From the NCBI GenBank assembly GCA_025363385.1, contig JANYEA010000088.1:1-64000 (forward strand): a stretch of 64,000 nt of DNA. The letters are read 5' to 3'. Shown here in pieces: positions 35,078-43,834 of the stretch. The stretch is from Bacteroidota bacterium (GTDB lineage: Bacteria; Bacteroidota; Bacteroidia; Chitinophagales; Chitinophagaceae). Under the pieces are notes generated by a model. It searched no databases. It saw only the letters and a program-made list of their open reading frames with translations, and had not been told where the DNA came from. The position numbers and the translations under genes were made by a program. Numbering within the stretch: position 1 is the first letter of the stretch; every line of letters starts with the position of its first letter.

Positions 35078-35960
35078 ATTTCACTATTAAATGTGCATGT
35101 TTTTCAGAATCGAATTCCCATTTCCAACGACGATGACTCCATAAATAATTCGCTGGTGTTTTTCGAACTGCACGCTCTACATGTTCTGCAAAAATTTGAG
35201 TGAGTTGTCCATTTGCAAACTCTCGCGGAGTTGTAGTAATCAGTTCCAGATCCACTCTAAAATAACCACGCTTAACCTTATAAAAGTGCCCGAATAATAC
35301 CACTGTATTTTTTTCCTTTGCCCCTTTTTCCGGGCCAACCACAAAAGGGGTTAACCTGTCAAAAAAATTCACCCAATGTGCCTTGAACTCACTTGGTGGG
35401 TTCTGGTCTGCAGCCAATCCCATGGCATACCTATCTTCTACATAATCACTGAAGTTGTTTTTGAAATCAGACGCGGGTATTAAAATGGTTCCATTCTTTT
35501 GTCGCATTTTTAACATTATCCGATCCATCACTTTATTACTTAGTGGCTGATAAACGCCTATAAATGGATACCGGCTTTTCAATCCAATATTTAAATTAAC
35601 GATCTCCCAATTGAAAAAATGACCACACCCTAATTGAACATTTTGTCCACTTTCATAATGATCGTTCAACACTTCGTAATTGGCAGAAAATCTTTTTTGT
35701 AATTCTTTATTGCTAATCGAAAACATTTTAATGGTTTCGAAAATCATGTCAATAAAGTTGTGATAGAAATCCTTTGCAATCCGAACTCTCTCTGCTTCCG
35801 TTTTTTCGGGAAACGCAATGGATAAATTTTTCATCACAATTGGTTTTCTATAACCAAATCCATAATATACCATCGCATAAAAAATGTCTGCAATAAAATA
35901 CATTATTCGCCATGGTAACAGAGACAACAGGTAGAAGAATCCATACGTTATATAAAACAT
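35076..35960 (-). CDS. LpxL/HtrB-like lipid A acyltransferase family protein
   Basis: 294 residues with one N-terminal hydrophobic helix (about 7-35). The catalytic motif His114-x4-Glu119 is in GHFFNWE, and ADQNPP with WVNFFDRLTPFVVGP is the second family signature. The C-terminus has NYLWSHRRWKWEF. It is a late acyltransferase that adds a secondary acyl chain to Kdo-lipid A, or a related lysophospholipid acyltransferase, at the inner membrane. It lies 17 bp downstream of nadB on the same strand, followed by a terminator. Confidence 0.85.
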   Translation of the reverse strand: MFYITYGFFYLLSLLPWRIMYFIADIFYAMVYYGFGYRKPIVMKNLSIAFPEKTEAERVRIAKDFYHNFIDMIFETIKMFSISNKELQKRFSANYEVLNDHYESGQNVQLGCGHFFNWEIVNLNIGLKSRYPFIGVYQPLSNKVMDRIMLKMRQKNGTILIPASDFKNNFSDYVEDRYAMGLAADQNPPSEFKAHWVNFFDRLTPFVVGPEKGAKEKNTVVLFGHFYKVKRGYFRVDLELITTTPREFANGQLTQIFAEHVERAVRKTPANYLWSHRRWKWEFDSEKHAHLIVK

Positions 35961-35977
35961 GGCAATTGCTTAAAAGC

Positions 35978-37573
35978 TTATAAAATAATATTCTGCAGAA
36001 GTTCACTTTTTTGTTGGTGATCTGTATTGTAATGCAATCCCCTGCTTTCTTTTCTAAACTGTGCACCTTTCACAATCAAATAGCCCACTGTAATTAAATT
36101 TCTTAATTCAGATAGTTGTGGAGATACTTTGGTAGATCGATACAGTTCTTCCGTTTCTGTAAATAAAAGATCTAATCTTTTCATTGCCCTTTCCAAACGC
36201 ACATCTGTTCGAACTATACCTACATAATCACTCATGATCTGTGTGAGTTCTTTCTGACTCTGAGTAATTAAGATCATTTCTCTAGGATCGCTTGTTCCAG
36301 TAGCCTTCCAATCAGGGATACGATATTCGAATGCAATATCATTCACATTATTACAACTGTCTATAAAACATCTGTGTGAGAACACCATCGCTTCCAGTAA
36401 ACTATTACTTGCTAAACGGTTTGCACCGTGCAAACCAGTACTGGCACATTCTCCACAGGCATATAAATTTTGTATAGAAGTTCTACCCCACTCATCTGTT
36501 TTTACGCCACCACAACTATAATGCGCAGCAGGTGCTACGGGAATCATATGTTGCATGGGGTCTATTCCCAGACTTAGGCATTTTTCATAAATATTGGGAA
36601 AGTGATGAATAAATTTTTCTTTATCCATATGCTTGCAATCTAAATACACGTGCTCAGTTCCCGTACGCTTCATTTCATTATCAATGGCACGTGCTACAAT
36701 ATCTCTAGGGGCAAGGTCTCTTCGTTCATCATACCTTTTCATGAAAGCCTCGCCCGTTTTATTTCTCAATATTCCACCATCACCTCTTACGGCTTCTGTA
36801 ATTAGAAAAGAAGGAGAAACCCCGGGTTCATATAAGGCAGTTGGATGGAACTGAATAAATTCCATATTTTCTATCTTACCCTTTGCACGATATACCATTG
36901 CAATACCATCGCCAGTTGCGATCTTAGGGTTTGTAGTAGTTCGGTAAGCCTGTCCGCAGCCCCCAGAAGCTAGCACGGTTATTTTAGATAAGATTTTTCC
37001 AATCTGATTGGTTTGTTTATTTAAAACATATACCCCATAACAGGTAATATCCAATGTTGATTTTGTAACTAAAAAACCAAGGTGGTGCTGCGTAATAATA
37101 TCAACCACAAAACAATGATTGATCAATTCAATATTCGGTATCGATTCCAATCGATCCAGCAAAGCGCGTTCCATTTCTTTACCAGTAACGTCTTTGTGGT
37201 GCAGTATTCTATTCTCACTATGTCCGCCTTCTTTTCCTAAACTATATTTCCCTTTTGCATCCTTATCAAATTCTGCACCATATTCTATAATTTCTCTGAT
37301 TCTTTCCGGCCCTTCTTTCACTACAATTTCTACAATTGAATGATTACACAATCCATCCCCGGCAATCAAGGTATCTTCAATATGTTTCTCGTAGCTATCA
37401 TTTTTTTCGTCCCACACTCCTGCTATACCGCCCTGAGCATATTTGGTATTTGTTTCCTCAGCATCTGTTTTAGTGATGATGGTGATTTTTTTTTCAGGCA
37501 TTTGCTCAGCTACTTTTAAAGCATAAGTTAATCCTGCTATGCCCGATCCTATTACCAGGAAGTCTGTTTCCAT
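35978..37573 (-). CDS. nadB: L-aspartate oxidase
   Basis: 531 residues. FAD-binding GSGIAGL (8-14), AQGGIAGVW, the active-site region EFIQFHPTAL and RGDGGILRN, and SCGGVKTD with GLHGANRLASNSLLE, all typical of NadB within the fumarate reductase/succinate dehydrogenase flavoprotein superfamily. It oxidises L-aspartate to iminoaspartate, the first step of de novo NAD synthesis; NadA and NadC are not in the window. It lies 27 bp after ispG on the same strand. Confidence 0.96.
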   Translation of the reverse strand: METDFLVIGSGIAGLTYALKVAEQMPEKKITIITKTDAEETNTKYAQGGIAGVWDEKNDSYEKHIEDTLIAGDGLCNHSIVEIVVKEGPERIREIIEYGAEFDKDAKGKYSLGKEGGHSENRILHHKDVTGKEMERALLDRLESIPNIELINHCFVVDIITQHHLGFLVTKSTLDITCYGVYVLNKQTNQIGKILSKITVLASGGCGQAYRTTTNPKIATGDGIAMVYRAKGKIENMEFIQFHPTALYEPGVSPSFLITEAVRGDGGILRNKTGEAFMKRYDERRDLAPRDIVARAIDNEMKRTGTEHVYLDCKHMDKEKFIHHFPNIYEKCLSLGIDPMQHMIPVAPAAHYSCGGVKTDEWGRTSIQNLYACGECASTGLHGANRLASNSLLEAMVFSHRCFIDSCNNVNDIAFEYRIPDWKATGTSDPREMILITQSQKELTQIMSDYVGIVRTDVRLERAMKRLDLLFTETEELYRSTKVSPQLSELRNLITVGYLIVKGAQFRKESRGLHYNTDHQQKSELLQNIIL

Positions 37574-37600
37574 GATGACTAATTCTATTAAAAATAATTT

Positions 37601-39610
37601 TTATGCCGGATCTATCCAGGCACCACTGTCTTTCAAAAGCTGGATCAATTCGTTCACCGCAATACTACTATCAATATTTTTTTTCATGATCTCTTTGCTT
37701 TTGTACAAAGTAATTTTTCCTGCACCACTTCCTACATATCCAAAATCGGCATCTGCCATTTCACCCGGACCATTAACAATACAACCCATGATTGCAATCT
37801 TAACGCCTTTTAAATGATGCGTTACACTTCGAATGCGAGCCGTTGTTTCTTGCAAATCGAATAGTGTTCTACCACAACTCGGACAAGAAATATATTCCGT
37901 TTTTGAGATCCTGGTTCTTGTTGCTTGTAAAATACTGAACGCAGTATTATTACAAAATTGTTCCGCGCTTAGATTATTTAAATAATTCCTGCCAGATGCA
38001 TTATTCACCAATGCCGTATGATAAGAGTTAGCAGTTAACCCAATACAAATTCCATCCCCAAATCCATCTAAAAACAAAGCACCGGTTTCTGTTGAAAAGT
38101 GAATCAGGTGTTCATCCGCGGAACTCCAGTTACTATCTGTAATTAGTATCACAGGGTTTTTGATATTTCTGGTATTTAGTTCCATAAACATCCTTCTCAC
38201 AGCTGGCATGGCTTGTTTATTGGTACTGCTTAAACAAAGCACCACATTTTGTTGATTGGCAATCTCATCTAAATAAGTGTAATCATTGATTGAAGTAGTA
38301 TCTGAATAACAATCAATCATCACAAAATTCATTTCCAGATGTTTGTATTCGGAATCAATAAAACCGGCTGCATCAAAAATGGGGAAATATTTTTCAGGAT
38401 CTTTTGATTCTAAGGCAGCCATCGGATAACAAATTACTTTTAATGTTCCCGGCAACTTAAAATCTACTTTTTGATGACCCGTAAAAATATAATCAGCAGC
38501 TGTATCGGCAATATTCCATTTATCAATTTCAGCATTGTAATGGTACCCAATAGCCGAAAGGTCAGAAGCCCTGATTGTTTGCATTTTACTCAGGTCAGCC
38601 ACTACTACCGGAACTTGTTTTGCGCCAATATTATTTACTGTGAAGCTTTCTCTTCTAGCATATTGGAATGGGTTATAAGTAGGTTTGTCAATAGGTGGAA
38701 TAGCATTATTGGAAGGGACTTTAGTGATGGTAGTATATCGTTTCACCAAATCTCGGCAAACGGGTATTTCAAATTCCGGGTCTTCTGTTAAACTAACCCT
38801 TACAGTATCTCCGATTCCATCTTCTAATAAAGTACCTATGCCTGCTGCACTTTTTACTCGGCCATCTTCCCCATCGCCTGCTTCTGTAACACCCAAATGT
38901 AAGGGATAGGCTTCACCAAATTCTGCATCCATTTGTTGGATCAATAATCGATAAGCCTGAACCATCACTTGCGGATTGGAAGCTTTCATACTCAATACAA
39001 TATTGTGGAAACTTTCATCCCTTGCAATACGTAAAAATTCCATAGCACTTTCCACCATACCCATAGGTGTATCACCATACCTGCTCATGATACGATCGCT
39101 CAGGGAACCATGGTTGGTACCAATACGCATGGCAGTTCCATATTCTCTGCAGATTTTTACTAGGGGTGAAAATCTTTCGCGAATCCGATCGATCTCTTCT
39201 GCATATTCAATATCGGTATAGTCTATTTGTTCAAATTTTTTCTTATCAACATAATTACCCGGATTCACCCGAACCTTTTCAATAATTCTTGCTGCAATTT
39301 CTGCGGCATTTGGGGTAAAGTGTATATCCGCGATCAGTGGCGTAGCATATCCCCGCTTTCTCAATTCATTTTTAATATTCAATAAATTCTCTGCTTCAAA
39401 TTTACTTGGGGCTGTAATACGCACCAATTCGGCTCCCGCTTCAATACATCGAATAGTTTGCTCTACTGTAGCCAACGTATTCATCGTGTCGGTAGTAGTC
39501 ATGGTTTGTAAACGAATAGGGTTAAAGTTTCCCAATGAAAGATCGCCCACTTTCACTTCTCTGGTGGCCAAACGTGCTATTTGCGTTAGCGAATTACAAT
39601 ACAATTGCAT
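37601..39610 (-). CDS. ispG: 4-hydroxy-3-methylbut-2-enyl-diphosphate synthase, long form
   Basis: 669 residues, the three-domain form of IspG seen in Bacteroidota, Chlamydiae and plants: TIM barrel (about 15-290), an inserted domain (about 310-560) and the C-terminal iron-sulfur domain. The [4Fe-4S] cysteines are Cys576 and Cys579 in SCPSCGRTLFD and Cys610 in GCIVNGPGE. It converts methylerythritol cyclodiphosphate to HMBPP in the MEP isoprenoid pathway. The start is the ATG at 39610, 17 bp downstream of a -7 element on the minus strand. The usual bacterial form is about 370 residues. Confidence 0.96.
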   Translation of the reverse strand: MQLYCNSLTQIARLATREVKVGDLSLGNFNPIRLQTMTTTDTMNTLATVEQTIRCIEAGAELVRITAPSKFEAENLLNIKNELRKRGYATPLIADIHFTPNAAEIAARIIEKVRVNPGNYVDKKKFEQIDYTDIEYAEEIDRIRERFSPLVKICREYGTAMRIGTNHGSLSDRIMSRYGDTPMGMVESAMEFLRIARDESFHNIVLSMKASNPQVMVQAYRLLIQQMDAEFGEAYPLHLGVTEAGDGEDGRVKSAAGIGTLLEDGIGDTVRVSLTEDPEFEIPVCRDLVKRYTTITKVPSNNAIPPIDKPTYNPFQYARRESFTVNNIGAKQVPVVVADLSKMQTIRASDLSAIGYHYNAEIDKWNIADTAADYIFTGHQKVDFKLPGTLKVICYPMAALESKDPEKYFPIFDAAGFIDSEYKHLEMNFVMIDCYSDTTSINDYTYLDEIANQQNVVLCLSSTNKQAMPAVRRMFMELNTRNIKNPVILITDSNWSSADEHLIHFSTETGALFLDGFGDGICIGLTANSYHTALVNNASGRNYLNNLSAEQFCNNTAFSILQATRTRISKTEYISCPSCGRTLFDLQETTARIRSVTHHLKGVKIAIMGCIVNGPGEMADADFGYVGSGAGKITLYKSKEIMKKNIDSSIAVNELIQLLKDSGAWIDPA

Positions 39611-39627
39611 AGTAGAATTATGTGTTA

Positions 39628-39635
39628 CAAATCTA
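39628..39635 (-). promoter_or_regulatory. -7 element (TAGATTTG) of ispG
   Basis: A perfect TAnnTTTG match on the minus strand, 17 bp before the ispG ATG. A -33 TTG is not obvious. It would drive ispG and possibly nadB and the acyltransferase gene. Confidence 0.5.
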
Positions 39636-39666
39636 ACAGTAAAATATTAGAAAGGTTCTAAAACAA

Positions 39667-39690
39667 AGCCGGCAGAGAGTGCTGCCGGCT
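39667..39690 (-). terminator. Intrinsic terminator of the class D beta-lactamase gene
   Basis: AGCCGGCA (39667-39674) and TGCCGGCT (39683-39690) form a perfect 8-bp GC-rich stem with an 8-nt loop, 18 bp after the beta-lactamase stop codon. The minus-strand flank is T-rich (TTTGTTTTAG). It isolates the beta-lactamase gene from ispG. Confidence 0.85.
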
Positions 39691-39708
39691 AAAAAATAGT
39701 ATGATGAA

Positions 39709-40539
39709 TTATCTTTTCCCCTCTAAAAATCCCTGTTGCTTTAATATAGATTTTAAAAGGTCTAACCTGAACGACATAATATTCGCCTCTGGCTTGCCAT
39801 CCATATTCATTACAAAAAAATAAGGGTGGCGGTTTTCTTCTACCCAACCTACGATCCAACAAAGTGTTCTGCCATTTTTAAGGGTACCTGTTCCGGTTTT
39901 ATAAGCGAGTTGATAATTGGCATTAGTTTCCTGAACCATTACCTTTTTTACAATTTCCTGGGTTCTTTTTTGAAAAGGCAACTGATTAAAATATAGTTTT
40001 TTTACAAATCCCATTTCTTCGTCTGCCGTAATTTTCAGGGTATTATCTAACCAAAATACATCCACAGGAGATACGATCTTCATAGAACCATATTTCAAAC
40101 TATCTAACCAATATTGCATCGTATCCTTACCAATTCTTCGCGCTACTTCCTGATAATAAGGTAAAGCAGATCTTTTGAAAGCCTCTTCCATGGTAAGATC
40201 TTTGTTCCAGGTCTTGGCACTATCTCCACCCGGAAAAGGGCGAATGATACCATCCCATTTAATGATCATTTTTTCATTCACAATCCTACCAGTTTCAATC
40301 CCCACTAAAGAATTCACAATTTTAAATGTCGATGCAGGCAAATAAGCCGAATCTCTGAAACGCGCAATATTGTGTATCATAAACTGTCCGCTCCCATTGT
40401 CGTACAAACCGAATGTACCCACTACCCCTTTTTCATCGAAAAAATGTTGCAGGTCTTTATCTATTTTTACATTATTCGGAGAGCAGGCTGAAATAACAAT
40501 CAAAAAAGTCAAAAAAATACCTGAAAATATAGATCGCAT
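39709..40539 (-). CDS. Class D (OXA-type) beta-lactamase, lipoprotein-like
   Basis: 276 residues. A signal peptide ends in ISACSP, so Cys19 may be lipidated. The catalytic Ser70-Thr-Phe-Lys73 motif is intact, followed by SAL at 124-126 (usually SxV), YGS at 150-152 (usually YGN), Trp163 in the FWLD segment and Lys214-Thr-Gly216. FKRSALPYYQEVARRIG matches the OXA helix well. The two substitutions concern residues around the active site, so the hydrolysis profile could differ from known OXA enzymes. Length agrees with the class. There is no mobile-element signal, so it is probably a chromosomal intrinsic enzyme. Its activity is inferred, not shown. Confidence 0.88.
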   Translation of the reverse strand: MRSIFSGIFLTFLIVISACSPNNVKIDKDLQHFFDEKGVVGTFGLYDNGSGQFMIHNIARFRDSAYLPASTFKIVNSLVGIETGRIVNEKMIIKWDGIIRPFPGGDSAKTWNKDLTMEEAFKRSALPYYQEVARRIGKDTMQYWLDSLKYGSMKIVSPVDVFWLDNTLKITADEEMGFVKKLYFNQLPFQKRTQEIVKKVMVQETNANYQLAYKTGTGTLKNGRTLCWIVGWVEENRHPYFFVMNMDGKPEANIMSFRLDLLKSILKQQGFLEGKR

Positions 40540-40562
40540 AATTGTGATTTAAGGGTGCAAAG

Positions 40563-41750
40563 CTAGCCCAAAACTCCGAGTTCCTTTCCAACTTTAGTGA
40601 ATGCTTCTATGGCTTTATCTAAATGTGCTTTTGTATGGGCGGCACTCAATTGAACCCTAATTCTTGCCAGCCCTTTTGCAACCACTGGATAGAAGAATCC
40701 TATCACATAAACCCCTTCTTCTAATAAGGCTGCTGCGAATTGTTGTGCAACGGTTGCTTCATATAACATGATGGGAACAATAGGGTGATCACCAGGTTTG
40801 ATGTCAAAACCAGCTTCCGTCATTTTAGTTCTAAAATACCTGGTATTGTATTCCAGTTGATCGCGTAATTCAGTTGTTTCAGTTAGCATATCTAAAACCG
40901 CAATTGATGCCCCTACAATACTTGGTGCTACGGTGTTTGAAAATAAATAAGGCCTACTTCTTTGGCGCAACATTTCGATCACTTCTTTTTTGCCAGAAGT
41001 AAATCCGCCACTTGCCCCTCCCAAAGCTTTTCCTAAAGTGCCTGTGATGATATCTATTCTACCCATCACACCCCGATATTCGTGGGTACCCCTTCCGGTT
41101 TTTCCAAGAAAGCCAGATGAGTGGCATTCATCAATCATTACAATAGCATCATATTTATCTGCGAGATCACAGATTTTATCTAATTGTGCAATGGTTCCAT
41201 CCATACTGAAAGATCCATCCGTAACAATAATTCTATTTCTTAATGTAGCAGTTTCTTTTAACTTCTCTTCCAGGTCTACCATATTATTATGCTCATAACG
41301 ATATCGCTGTGCCTTACATAAGCGGACGCCATCAATGATGGATGCGTGATTCAAAGAATCGCTGATGATTGCATCTTGTTCGTTAAACAAAGGCTCAAAC
41401 ACACCCCCATTTGCATCAAAAGCCGCAGCATATAAAATGCTGTCTTCCGTACCTAAAAATTGAGCAATTTTTTGCTCTAATTCTTTGTGAATATCTTGTG
41501 TACCACAAATAAAACGAACACTACTCATACCATACCCATGGGTATCAATAGCTTTATGCGCCGCTTCAATTACTTTAGGGTGCGATGAAAGTCCGAGGTA
41601 ATTATTTGCACAAAAATTTAAAACAGTTTTGCCATTTACGGTAATTTCTGGTCCTTGTTCACTGGTAATAATACGTTCACGTTTAAATAATCCTGCAGCA
41701 TCTATTTCTGTTACTTCTTCTTGAATTCGATTTATAAAATTCTGATTCAT
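40563..41750 (-). CDS. kbl: Glycine C-acetyltransferase (2-amino-3-ketobutyrate CoA ligase)
   Basis: 395 residues from the ATG at 41750; a TTG at 41771 is in frame but falls in the -7 element. It is an alpha-oxoamine synthase: NFCANNYLGLSSHP near the front, DECHSSGFLGKTGRG, and the PLP lysine Lys241 in TGTLGKALGGASGG. Together with threonine dehydrogenase it converts threonine to glycine and acetyl-CoA; tdh is not in this window. Other oxoamine synthases (BioF, serine palmitoyltransferase) are alternatives, but the length and start MNQNFINRIQEEV favour Kbl. Confidence 0.9.
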   Translation of the reverse strand: MNQNFINRIQEEVTEIDAAGLFKRERIITSEQGPEITVNGKTVLNFCANNYLGLSSHPKVIEAAHKAIDTHGYGMSSVRFICGTQDIHKELEQKIAQFLGTEDSILYAAAFDANGGVFEPLFNEQDAIISDSLNHASIIDGVRLCKAQRYRYEHNNMVDLEEKLKETATLRNRIIVTDGSFSMDGTIAQLDKICDLADKYDAIVMIDECHSSGFLGKTGRGTHEYRGVMGRIDIITGTLGKALGGASGGFTSGKKEVIEMLRQRSRPYLFSNTVAPSIVGASIAVLDMLTETTELRDQLEYNTRYFRTKMTEAGFDIKPGDHPIVPIMLYEATVAQQFAAALLEEGVYVIGFFYPVVAKGLARIRVQLSAAHTKAHLDKAIEAFTKVGKELGVLG

Positions 41751-41768
41751 ATTGGTATAGTTTGAGCT

Positions 41769-41776
41769 CAAAGGTA
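41769..41776 (-). promoter_or_regulatory. -7 element (TACCTTTG) of kbl
   Basis: A perfect TAnnTTTG match on the minus strand 18 bp before the kbl ATG. A TTTG lies 24 bp further upstream, about one base outside the usual spacing. Confidence 0.55.
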
Positions 41777-41886
41777 AGGGAGTAAATTAAACTGACCTGT
41801 CAAAAATAGGTTACCCTCTTTGTTAAATATTTGATCATTTTGAACTTATTTCAAGCCAATAAAAAAGGAGGCTTTACCTTTACTTA

Positions 41887-43023
41887 ATGAAACGAGTCTT
41901 GATCCTTCTAGGATTTGTGGCACTCATGAGCGCCTGTAGTAAATCATCCAGCCCTGATCCTGTTACACCTCCATTACCACCTGTATTAGCACCCTTAAAT
42001 ACCGATTTTATACGTGGGGTTGATCTCTCTTTTTCGCCAGAAATTTTATCAGCAGGAACCATTTTTAAAGATAACAATCAAGCTAAGGACCTTGTACAAA
42101 TATGTAAAGACAAGGGCCTCAACACTGTTCGACTTCGTGTATGGCATACCCCTATTGATGGCCATTCTGGTTTAGCAGAAGTAGTAGATTTTGCAAAAAA
42201 TTTAAACACCAAGGGATTCAATATCTGGCTCGACATTCATTATTCAGACAGTTGGGCTGACCCCGCAAATCAAACTAAGCCTGCCGCTTGGAAAAATGCA
42301 AGTTTTACTGATCTAAAAGACAGTGTTTATCAATATACCAGCCGCTGTATTCAATCATTTAAAACTGCTGGCATCAATTTGAAAATGGTTCAAATTGGCA
42401 ATGAAACAAATAGCGGATTTTTATGGGACCTTGGAAAAGTAGGTGGTTCATTTGATAGTAATTGGGGTAACTATGCTTTGTTGCTCAAAGAAGGTATTCG
42501 TGCGGTGAAAGATAATAGTAGCACTACAAAAACCATGATTCATCTGGCTGGCTTTGATTCAGCAGACTGGTTTTTCGGAAATCTAGCCACACAAAATGTT
42601 AGTTACGATTATATTGGGTTAAGTTATTATCCTGTTTGGCATAGCAAAAGTCTCGACGCATTATCAACCTCTCTTACGAGTTTAATCAACAAATACCAAA
42701 AGCCCATTATTATTGCAGAAACTTCTTATCCTTTTACACTTTTATGGAACGACTTTACCAATAATATAGTGGGCACCACGTCTCAATTAATTCCGGCATA
42801 TGATGCAACGCCTGATGGTCAGAATGCATATACTAAAGCGCTCATCGATTTGATGCGCAAATTGCCTAATCAGCAAGGCCTTGGCGTTTGCTGGTGGGCG
42901 CCAGAATGGGTAAGTTTTAAGGGAACAACAGCCACCAATGGTTCGAGTGCAGAAAACCTCACTTTATTCGATTTTTCAAATAATGCATTACCCGCATTAT
43001 CTAGTCTTGGTAGTTACCAATAA
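41887..43023 (+). CDS. GH53 arabinogalactan endo-beta-1,4-galactanase, lipoprotein
   Basis: 378 residues. The lipoprotein signal ends MSACSK (Cys17), followed by a Pro-rich linker to about 38. The catalytic domain has RGVDLSFSPE, NTVRLRVWHTP, the acid/base Glu173 in QIGNETNSGFLW and the nucleophile Glu278 in IIIAETSYPF, all as in GH53. It cuts beta-1,4-galactan side chains of pectin at the cell surface or in the periplasm. No SusCD or other polysaccharide-utilisation genes are adjacent. A -7-like TACCTTTA (41875-41882) ends 4 nt before the ATG. Confidence 0.92.
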   Translation: MKRVLILLGFVALMSACSKSSSPDPVTPPLPPVLAPLNTDFIRGVDLSFSPEILSAGTIFKDNNQAKDLVQICKDKGLNTVRLRVWHTPIDGHSGLAEVVDFAKNLNTKGFNIWLDIHYSDSWADPANQTKPAAWKNASFTDLKDSVYQYTSRCIQSFKTAGINLKMVQIGNETNSGFLWDLGKVGGSFDSNWGNYALLLKEGIRAVKDNSSTTKTMIHLAGFDSADWFFGNLATQNVSYDYIGLSYYPVWHSKSLDALSTSLTSLINKYQKPIIIAETSYPFTLLWNDFTNNIVGTTSQLIPAYDATPDGQNAYTKALIDLMRKLPNQQGLGVCWWAPEWVSFKGTTATNGSSAENLTLFDFSNNALPALSSLGSYQ

Positions 43024-43068
43024 AAATGCCACCTCAAGGAATGGCTTTACCTATTTACATTAATATGA

Positions 43069-43146
43069 GTAAGAGGATTAAATGGCTATTTTCTGTATCA
43101 TGGCTTTAATAATACAAATGAATAGTCAATATTTCGAACCTCTTAC
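43069..43146. repeat. Nested inverted repeat between convergent genes
   Basis: GTAAGAGG (43069-43076) is complementary to CCTCTTAC (43139-43146), and inside it ATTAAA (43077-43082) to TTTAAT (43105-43110). Placed between the GH53 and response-regulator stop codons, it might serve as a weak bidirectional terminator. The loop is long, so it may also be chance. Confidence 0.3.
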
Positions 43147-43147
43147 A

Positions 43148-43834
43148 TTATTCCCTAACAAAACGATAGCCCACACCCTTGATAGTAATAATTTCCAGAT
43201 TTGGGTCTTCTTTTAAATAACTCCTGATCTTAGTAATATACACGTCTAGGTTTCGGCTATTAAAAAAGCTGTCGTTCCCCCAGATATGGTTAAGTAATTC
43301 ACGACGATCGATAATGGAGTTACTATTTAAGTATAAATATTTTAATAATTCTGTTTCGCGATAAGAGAGCTTCTTGTCGATGCTGCCAAATCGAAGAATT
43401 TGTTTGTTCAGTTGAAAATGATAATTGCCAATTTGAATGGATTCACTTAAGGTAATTGTGGGCTCATCTTTTCGTACCCGAAGTGCATTCTCAACCCGCA
43501 CAATGAGCTCTTCCATACTGAATGGTTTTTTAATATAGTCGTTTCCGCCAATTTTAAAACCGTGAACCAGGTCTTCCGTAAGTGTTTTTGCCGTTAAAAA
43601 AATGATAGGAATATCATCATTTATTTTTCGAATATCTTCTGCAATTTCAAAACCACTTCGATGAGGAAGCATTACATCAAGTATACAAATATCTGGTTGT
43701 TCATCTTCAAAGCTGCGTAACACATCGGCACCATCGGTTTCCATAAAAACCTCAAAACCCCTACTCTCCAAAGTTTCCTTTACAATTTTTCCAAGAAATA
43801 ATTCGTCTTCCACATACAAAATTTTGATACTCAT
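43148..43834 (-). CDS. OmpR/PhoB-type response regulator
   Basis: 228 residues. Receiver domain with LYVEDE and phospho-acceptor Asp53 in CILDVMLP, Thr in FLTAK and Lys in IKKPFS; a C-terminal winged helix (about 130-228) with SRNLDVYITKIRSYLK and GVGYRFV. Its start overlaps the kinase stop (ATGA), so it is the cognate regulator of that kinase. Target genes are not known. Confidence 0.95.
   Translation of the reverse strand: MSIKILYVEDELFLGKIVKETLESRGFEVFMETDGADVLRSFEDEQPDICILDVMLPHRSGFEIAEDIRKINDDIPIIFLTAKTLTEDLVHGFKIGGNDYIKKPFSMEELIVRVENALRVRKDEPTITLSESIQIGNYHFQLNKQILRFGSIDKKLSYRETELLKYLYLNSNSIIDRRELLNHIWGNDSFFNSRNLDVYITKIRSYLKEDPNLEIITIKGVGYRFVRE

Noticed and set aside
39667-39690. GC-rich hairpin as a mobile-element end next to the beta-lactamase gene
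   Set aside because: There is no transposase, no matching repeat on the other side and no target duplication; it reads as an ordinary terminator.
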